DNA of 39,216 nucleotides from Rhodocyclaceae bacterium. Its GTDB lineage: Bacteria; Pseudomonadota; Gammaproteobacteria; Burkholderiales; Rhodocyclaceae. The notes beneath the pieces were generated by a model that did no database searches, was not told the DNA's origin, and was given only the letters and a program-made list of their open reading frames with translations. How positions within the stretch are numbered: position 1 is the first letter of the stretch; the number at the start of each line of letters is the position of its first letter. The DNA lies in the NCBI GenBank assembly GCA_030652245.1, contig JAUSBB010000018.1, positions 1-39,216 on the forward strand, read 5' to 3'. Of the stretch, positions 34,743 to 39,216 are shown one piece after another. The translations under genes and the position numbers were made by a program.

Positions 34743-35618
34743 TCAGAGGGTTTCGAGCCAGGCGTCACGCCGCGCGCGCGCCGTGGCGAACATGGTTTCG
34801 AGACCGGCGTTGTCGGCGCTGGCCAGCAGGACGCGCGTTTTCAGCAGTTCCAGCATGAAGGCGTCGAGTTCCTTGAGCAGCGCATTGCGGTTGGCGATGC
34901 AGATGTCGCGCCACATCTCCGGATGGCTGCTGGCGATGCGCGTGAAGTCGCGAAAGCCGCTGGCGGCAAAACCGAATAGCTGGTCGGCATTGTCGCGGAT
35001 GGCCAGGTCATGCACCAGCGCGAAGGCCAGCAGATGCGGCAGATGGCTCACGGCGGCGAAGACGCGGTCGTGCTCCTCGGGCGCAAGTTCTGACACCTTT
35101 GCGCCGCAGATCTCCCAGACCGTGGAGAGCGCCTGGATGTCTGCCGCCGCGTTTTCTGGCAGCGGCGTCAGCACCACGCGTTTGTTCACATACAGATCGG
35201 CTTTCGCGGCGCTCACGCCGCTCTTCTCCGCGCCGGCGATCGGATGGCCGGGAATGAACTGGCCGATTTTGTTGCCAAACGCCGCGCGCGCGGCGGCGAC
35301 CACATCGGACTTGGTGCTGCCGCCGTCGGTGACGAGGGTCCGCGGTTCGAGGTGCGGCGCCAGCACCTGCATCACCGGCAGCATCTGGCCGACCGGCATG
35401 CCGAGCAACACCAGATCGGCCCCTTGCAGAGCACTTGCCCAGTCAGTGCCGATTTCGTCGATTACGCCGAGTTGCAGCGCCTGTTCCAGCGGTGCGCGGG
35501 TGCGGCCCATGCCAACGATGCGTGGGCAGTCGTGCCGTCCCGCCAGCGCCGACTTTATTGCCAAGGAAAACGAGCCACCAATCAGCCCGACACCGCAAAC
35601 AACGACTTTTCCGCTCAT
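34743..35618 (-). CDS. tyrA: prephenate dehydrogenase
   Basis: TyrA converts prephenate to 4-hydroxyphenylpyruvate for tyrosine, using NAD(P). The 291-residue protein has the dinucleotide-binding motif [16 protein letters not shown] at the N-terminus and [14 protein letters not shown]. The substrate motif [14 protein letters not shown] is followed by the helical C-terminal dimerisation domain. It lacks fused chorismate mutase or ACT domains. Repeat copy c (35534-35556) encodes KSALAGR directly after the first helix. Here the loop before RIVGMGR seems a few residues longer than in relatives I know. Start and hisC stop share one base (TGATG). Confidence 0.95.
   Translation of the reverse strand: MSGKVVVCGVGLIGGSFSLAIKSALAGRHDCPRIVGMGRTRAPLEQALQLGVIDEIGTDWASALQGADLVLLGMPVGQMLPVMQVLAPHLEPRTLVTDGGSTKSDVVAAARAAFGNKIGQFIPGHPIAGAEKSGVSAAKADLYVNKRVVLTPLPENAAADIQALSTVWEICGAKVSELAPEEHDRVFAAVSHLPHLLAFALVHDLAIRDNADQLFGFAASGFRDFTRIASSHPEMWRDICIANRNALLKELDAFMLELLKTRVLLASADNAGLETMFATARARRDAWLETL
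35534..35556 (-). repeat. dispersed 23-bp repeat, copy c (inside tyrA)
   Basis: The minus strand reads AAAGTCGGCGCTGG followed by CGGGACGGC, identical over all 23 bases to the intergenic copies a and b. It is read as codons AAG-TCG-GCG-CTG-GCG-GGA-CGG in tyrA, close to the 5' end of the gene. Confidence 0.8.
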
Positions 35619-36706
35619 CAGAGCGACTGCTCCAGCGCTGCGAGGAAGCGCGCATTCTCGGTTTCGAGGCCGATGGTGACGCGCAAATGATTCGGCAGGC
35701 CATAGCCGCCGATGGGACGCACGATCACGCCCTGCTTCAGCAGTTTTTGATTCACCGCTGCGCCATCACTCACGGCAAAGGTGACAAAGTTGCCATGCGA
35801 GGGAATGTGCTCGAGACCGAGACGCTTCAGACCAGCGACGATCTGCTCCATGCCGCGCCGGTTGAGCTGGTAGGACTCGGCGACGAACAGATGATCGTCG
35901 AGCGCCGCGCGGGCCGCCACCAGCGCCAGGTTGTTCAGGTTGAAGGGCTGGCGCACGCGGTTCAACAGGTCGGAAAGTTCCGGCGCGGCGACCGCGAAAC
36001 CGACCCGCAGGCCGGCCAGGCCGTAGATCTTCGAGAAGGTGCGCGTGATGATCAGGTTGGGGAATTCCTTGAGCCAGGCGACGGTATCGACGCGCTCGGC
36101 GGGCGGCAGGTAATCGTTGTAGGCCTCGTCGAGCACAACCGCCACGTCGGCCGGGACCGTCCGCAGAAAGGCATGAATCTCCGGATAGGGCAGGAAGTTG
36201 CCGGTCGGATTGTTCGGGTTGGCGATCCAGACGAGCCGCGTGTCGGAGCGAATTGCCGTTTTCATCGCAGCCAGATCATGGCCGTAATGCTTCGCCGGGA
36301 CGGCGATGCATTCCGCGCCGGTGCTCATGGTCGCCAGCGGATAGACGGCGAAGGCGTGCTGGGCGAACACGGACGAACGACCCGATGCGAGAAACACCCG
36401 CGCCGCCAGATCGAGCACGTCGTTCGAGCCGTTGCCGAGGACGATCTGGTCTTGGCCCACGCCAAGCCGTTCGGCCAGCGCCGCAATCAATTCAAACTGA
36501 TCGGGATAGCGCCCGAGGCCGGCAATCGCCTGCTCCACCGCGACCCGCGCCTTCGGACTCATGCCGAGCGGATTTTCGTTGGAGGCCAGCTTGACGATTT
36601 TTTCCACCGGCAAACCCATTTCGCGGGCCAGTTCGGTGATCGGCTTGCCCGGCACATAAGGAGAAATCTTGCGGACGTAGGACAGCGCCTGTTCGGTAAT
36701 GCTCAT
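35618..36706 (-). CDS. hisC: histidinol-phosphate aminotransferase
   Basis: This fold-type I PLP aminotransferase makes histidinol phosphate and, in this aro context, may also transaminate aromatic keto acids. The 362-residue protein has NENPLG, GNGSNDVLDLAARVF, NPNNPTGNF, DEAYNDY and the PLP-lysine block TRTFSKIYGLAGLRVG. ATG 36706 (MSITEQ) is chosen because GAGG lies about 7 nt upstream; a TTG at 36721 adds five residues with no support. It sits between pheA and tyrA, as in many betaproteobacteria. Confidence 0.95.
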   Translation of the reverse strand: MSITEQALSYVRKISPYVPGKPITELAREMGLPVEKIVKLASNENPLGMSPKARVAVEQAIAGLGRYPDQFELIAALAERLGVGQDQIVLGNGSNDVLDLAARVFLASGRSSVFAQHAFAVYPLATMSTGAECIAVPAKHYGHDLAAMKTAIRSDTRLVWIANPNNPTGNFLPYPEIHAFLRTVPADVAVVLDEAYNDYLPPAERVDTVAWLKEFPNLIITRTFSKIYGLAGLRVGFAVAAPELSDLLNRVRQPFNLNNLALVAARAALDDHLFVAESYQLNRRGMEQIVAGLKRLGLEHIPSHGNFVTFAVSDGAAVNQKLLKQGVIVRPIGGYGLPNHLRVTIGLETENARFLAALEQSL

Positions 36707-36721
36707 GCCAACCTCATTCAA

Positions 36722-37807
36722 TTAATTGCCCGCTTTGGGGTAAGAACCAAGTTCCTTGAGAAAGCCGACGCAGCCGCGCAAATCGTCGAGGGCGGCGGCC
36801 AGTTTCGCGTCCTGCCGGTGGCCTTCGATGTCGACGAAAAACACGTATTCCCAGCGCGAGTTGCCGAAGCCGCGCGCCGGCCGCGACTCGAAACGGCTCA
36901 TCGACACGCCATGGGTTTTCAGCGGCGTCAGCAGGTCATGCACCGCGCCGGGCTTGTTCTGGGCGGAGCAGACGAAGGAGGTCTTGTCGTTCCCCGACGG
37001 GCCGGCATCGTGACTCGCCAGCGCGATGAAGCGCGTGGTGTTGTTGGGGTCGTCCTCGATGTTGGCGGCGAGAATGTCCAGTTCATACAGCCGCGCCGCC
37101 GCCTCGCCGGCAATGGCGCAGGCTTCCGGATCATGCGCCGCCATGCGCGCCGCTTCGGCGTTGCTGGCCACCGGCACGCGGGAAACATGCGCCAGGTTGC
37201 GGTTCAACCACTCGTGGCACTGCGCCAGCGACTGGGCATGCGAATAGAGTTTTTTCACGCCGTCCAGCGTGGGCGTTCTGGACATCAGGTTCTGATGGAT
37301 GCGCAGATTGACCTCGCCGCAGATCATCAAGGGCGTGGTCAGCAGCAGGTCCAGCGTGCGTCCCACCGAGCCCTCGGTCGAGTTTTCGACCGGCACGACG
37401 CCGTAATCGGCTTGGCCGGATTCGACGGCGCGGAAGACATCGTCAATGGTCAAGTAGGGCGTAAAGGCGGGTGCCGAACCGAAATGCTTTTTCGCGGCGG
37501 ATTCGGTGAAGGTGCCGGCCGGCCCGAAATAGGCGATGCGCAAGGGCTGTTCAAGCGCCAGACAGGCCGACATGACCTCGCGGAAGATCGTGCGCACGGC
37601 CGCTTCGGGCAGCGGCCCCGGATTGGTCGCGGTGATGCGGCGGAGCACCTGCGCTTCGCGTTCGGGACGGTAGATGTTGCCGTGCTTGATTTCACCGACG
37701 CGCTGCGCGAGCCTTGCCCGCTCGGAAAGCAGACGCAACACATCCCCGTCGATCCGGTCGATGCCTTCCCGCAGCTTGCCGAGTTCTTCTTCTTCCTTGC
37801 TAGCCAT
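36722..37807 (-). CDS. pheA: chorismate mutase / prephenate dehydratase (P-protein)
   Basis: This bifunctional enzyme converts chorismate to prephenate and then to phenylpyruvate for phenylalanine. The 361-residue protein has an AroQ-type mutase domain (about 1-90; [23 protein letters not shown]) and a dehydratase domain (about 95-275; [30 protein letters not shown]). The C-terminal ACT domain has the conserved ESRP motif ([11 protein letters not shown]) that binds phenylalanine for feedback control. The start overlaps the serC end by 8 bp. Confidence 0.97.
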   Translation of the reverse strand: MASKEEEELGKLREGIDRIDGDVLRLLSERARLAQRVGEIKHGNIYRPEREAQVLRRITATNPGPLPEAAVRTIFREVMSACLALEQPLRIAYFGPAGTFTESAAKKHFGSAPAFTPYLTIDDVFRAVESGQADYGVVPVENSTEGSVGRTLDLLLTTPLMICGEVNLRIHQNLMSRTPTLDGVKKLYSHAQSLAQCHEWLNRNLAHVSRVPVASNAEAARMAAHDPEACAIAGEAAARLYELDILAANIEDDPNNTTRFIALASHDAGPSGNDKTSFVCSAQNKPGAVHDLLTPLKTHGVSMSRFESRPARGFGNSRWEYVFFVDIEGHRQDAKLAAALDDLRGCVGFLKELGSYPKAGN

Positions 37808-38930
37808 GTTTGCGCTCGAATTCCTTCAGGTAGCCGACGAGCGCCTGCACCCCCGCCAGCGGCATGGCGTTGTAGATCGAGGCGCGCATGCCGCCCACCG
37901 ATTTGTGGCCCTTCAGTTGCAGCAGCCCCACCTCTTTCGCCCCGGCGAGGAAGGCCTCGTTGAGTGATTCGTCCTTGAGGAAGAAGGGCACGTTCATGCG
38001 CGAGCGGAAGGGCTTTTCGACGCGGGTTACGTAGAAATCGCTGGCATCGAGAGTGCCGTAAAGCAACTCTGCCTTGGCGATATTGCGCGCCTCGATAGCC
38101 ACCAGCCCGCCTTGCCGCTTCAGCCACTGGAAGACCAGTCCGGCGATGTAGATGCCATAGGTCGGCGGCGTGTTGTACATCGAGCCATTCGCCGCCACCG
38201 TCTTGAACTCGAAGGCCGAGGGGCACAGCGGCGACGCGCGATCCAGCAGGTCGTCGCGCACGATGACCAGCGTCAGGCCCGCCGGGCCGATGTTCTTCTG
38301 CGCGCCGCCGAAGATCAGGCCATAGCGTGAAACGTCGATGGGCCGCGACAGGATGTGGGACGACATGTCCGCGACGAGGGGCAAGTCGGGCCGCCCGAGC
38401 GCGGCGGTGTCCGGCAGCTCGTGGAACTCGACACCGTCGATGGTTTCGTTGGTGCAGATGAACAGATAGGCGGGGTCGGCGGACAATTGAAAAGTCGGCG
38501 CCCCTGAGACGGCGTCAGCCGACTCAGTCGTAAATTTGGGGACGGCGAGATAGGGCCCGCTCGTCGCTCCTGCGGCCAGATGCGGCGCGCAATACTTCTT
38601 CGCTTCCTTGAAGGACTTGGCCGACCAGGTGCCGGTCACCACATAGTCGGCGGTTTTCTTCTCGCCCAGCAGGTTCAGCGGAATAAGCGCGTTTTGGGCA
38701 ATCGCCCCGCCTTGCATGAAGAGGATCTGGTAGTTGGCCGGCACCGCCAGCAGCTCGCGCAGGTCAGCTTCGGCCTGCGTGGCAATCTGCGTGAATTCCT
38801 TGCCGCGATGGCTCATTTCCATCACCGACATGCCCGCGCCATGCCAGTCGAGCATTTCCTCCGCCGCCTGGCGCAGCACTTCTTCGGGCAGGGCGGCGGG
38901 GCCGGCGCTGAAATTGAATGGACGGGCCAT
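37800..38930 (-). CDS. serC: 3-phosphoserine aminotransferase
   Basis: SerC makes phosphoserine for serine and an intermediate for pyridoxal phosphate. The 376-residue protein starts [19 protein letters not shown]. It has the PLP-lysine region [29 protein letters not shown] and [15 protein letters not shown]. Between KYC and NETIDG it is about 10 residues longer than E. coli SerC. The extra part, [17 protein letters not shown], is encoded by the 56-bp repeat element at 38491-38546. It starts 4 bp after gyrA. Confidence 0.96.
   Translation of the reverse strand: MARPFNFSAGPAALPEEVLRQAAEEMLDWHGAGMSVMEMSHRGKEFTQIATQAEADLRELLAVPANYQILFMQGGAIAQNALIPLNLLGEKKTADYVVTGTWSAKSFKEAKKYCAPHLAAGATSGPYLAVPKFTTESADAVSGAPTFQLSADPAYLFICTNETIDGVEFHELPDTAALGRPDLPLVADMSSHILSRPIDVSRYGLIFGGAQKNIGPAGLTLVIVRDDLLDRASPLCPSAFEFKTVAANGSMYNTPPTYGIYIAGLVFQWLKRQGGLVAIEARNIAKAELLYGTLDASDFYVTRVEKPFRSRMNVPFFLKDESLNEAFLAGAKEVGLLQLKGHKSVGGMRASIYNAMPLAGVQALVGYLKEFERKHG
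38491..38546 (-). repeat. 56-bp extended repeat element, copy g (in frame in serC)
   Basis: It begins AAAGTCGGCGCC and ends GACGGC, aligning gaplessly to copy f in aroA at 40 of 56 bases. A hairpin GAGACGGC-GTCA-GCCGACTC (one mismatch) is present. Read on the coding strand it is in the same frame as copy f and gives AVSGAPTFQ against AVSRAPTLQ in AroA. Confidence 0.65.
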
Positions 38931-38934
38931 GAGA

Positions 38935-39216
38935 CTATTCTGACTCTTCTTCTTCGTCGGTTTCGATCACAAGTTCGATGCCGGCCAGCTTGGTGCCGTC
39001 ATCCAGATTGATGAGCCTGACACCCTGCGCCGAGCGCCCGGTTTCGCGCACCTGCGCCACCTTGCTGCGAATCAGCACGCCGCCGGTGGAAATCAGCATC
39101 ACCTCGTCGGTTTCCTGCACCAGTACCGCACCGACCACCGCACCGTTGCGATCGGAAGTGCTGATCGCAATCATGCCCTTGGTGCCGCGGCCATGCTTCG
39201 TGTAATCGGTGATCGG
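38935..39216 (-). CDS. gyrA: DNA gyrase subunit A, C-terminal end (partial)
   Basis: The last 93 codons of gyrA run in from the window edge. They show the final blades of the C-terminal DNA-wrapping beta-pinwheel ([53 protein letters not shown]) and an acidic tail, ETDEEEESE. Gyrase introduces negative supercoils. The order gyrA-serC-pheA is a familiar betaproteobacterial arrangement. The catalytic part lies outside the window. Confidence 0.95.
   Translation of the reverse strand, partial: PITDYTKHGRGTKGMIAISTSDRNGAVVGAVLVQETDEVMLISTGGVLIRSKVAQVRETGRSAQGVRLINLDDGTKLAGIELVIETDEEEESE

Overview
The window looks like chromosome of a sulfur-oxidising betaproteobacterium, probably near the Rhodocyclales/Sterolibacteriaceae. 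This is inferred from the order gyrA-serC-pheA-hisC-tyrA-aroA/cmk-rpsA-ihfB-lapA-lapB-rfaE1-rfaD-cysM, a tandem cphA/cphA' cyanophycin locus, a Sox cluster and high GC. Coding density is high and many genes overlap by 4 bp. I saw no rRNA, tRNA, CRISPR array, transposase or prophage gene.

Layout. (1) 68-2554: glycogen phosphorylase on the minus strand, converging on the last codons of an unidentified plus-strand gene. (2) 2677-9187, minus strand: a thiosulfate-oxidation cluster read soxY-soxZ-soxXA-soxB-YeeE/YedE transporter-DUF302-DsbC-like. SoxX and SoxA are one tri-heme polypeptide, and soxCD is absent from the cluster. A DsrE-family lipoprotein gene (9760-10209) diverges from it. (3) 10247-23148: a nitrogen and carbon reserve region. 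cphA and the degenerate paralogue cphA' read leftwards. A cyanophycin-associated ABC transporter with extra N-terminal domains, a DUF1854 protein, glgX, malQ and a small ATPase read rightwards; the last four overlap by 4 bp in turn. (4) 23149-25550: a visibly AT-richer insert with a 15-residue leader ORF, a secreted four-helix-like protein, a structured leader and a chemoreceptor. (5) 25547-39216, minus strand: a long conserved run from gyrA (3' end only) through Ser/Phe/His/Tyr/shikimate enzymes, rpsA, ihfB, LPS-assembly regulators and heptose enzymes to cysM and a 3'-5' exonuclease.

How they fit. The Sox proteins would oxidise thiosulfate in the periplasm. The YeeE/YedE transporter could import sulfur compounds, and CysM-type enzymes can use thiosulfate for cysteine. 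Cyanophycin synthesis and glycogen turnover are linked at a divergent promoter region.

The most unexpected signal is a short dispersed repeat. A 23-bp word occurs identically at three loci (2615, 15105, 35534) and with one substitution at two more (20904, 29643). A related 56-bp form sits in frame inside aroA (33564) and serC (38491), where the proteins seem to carry extra residues. It lies in intergenic DNA and in coding DNA in different frames and strands, so it behaves as a DNA element, not a protein motif.
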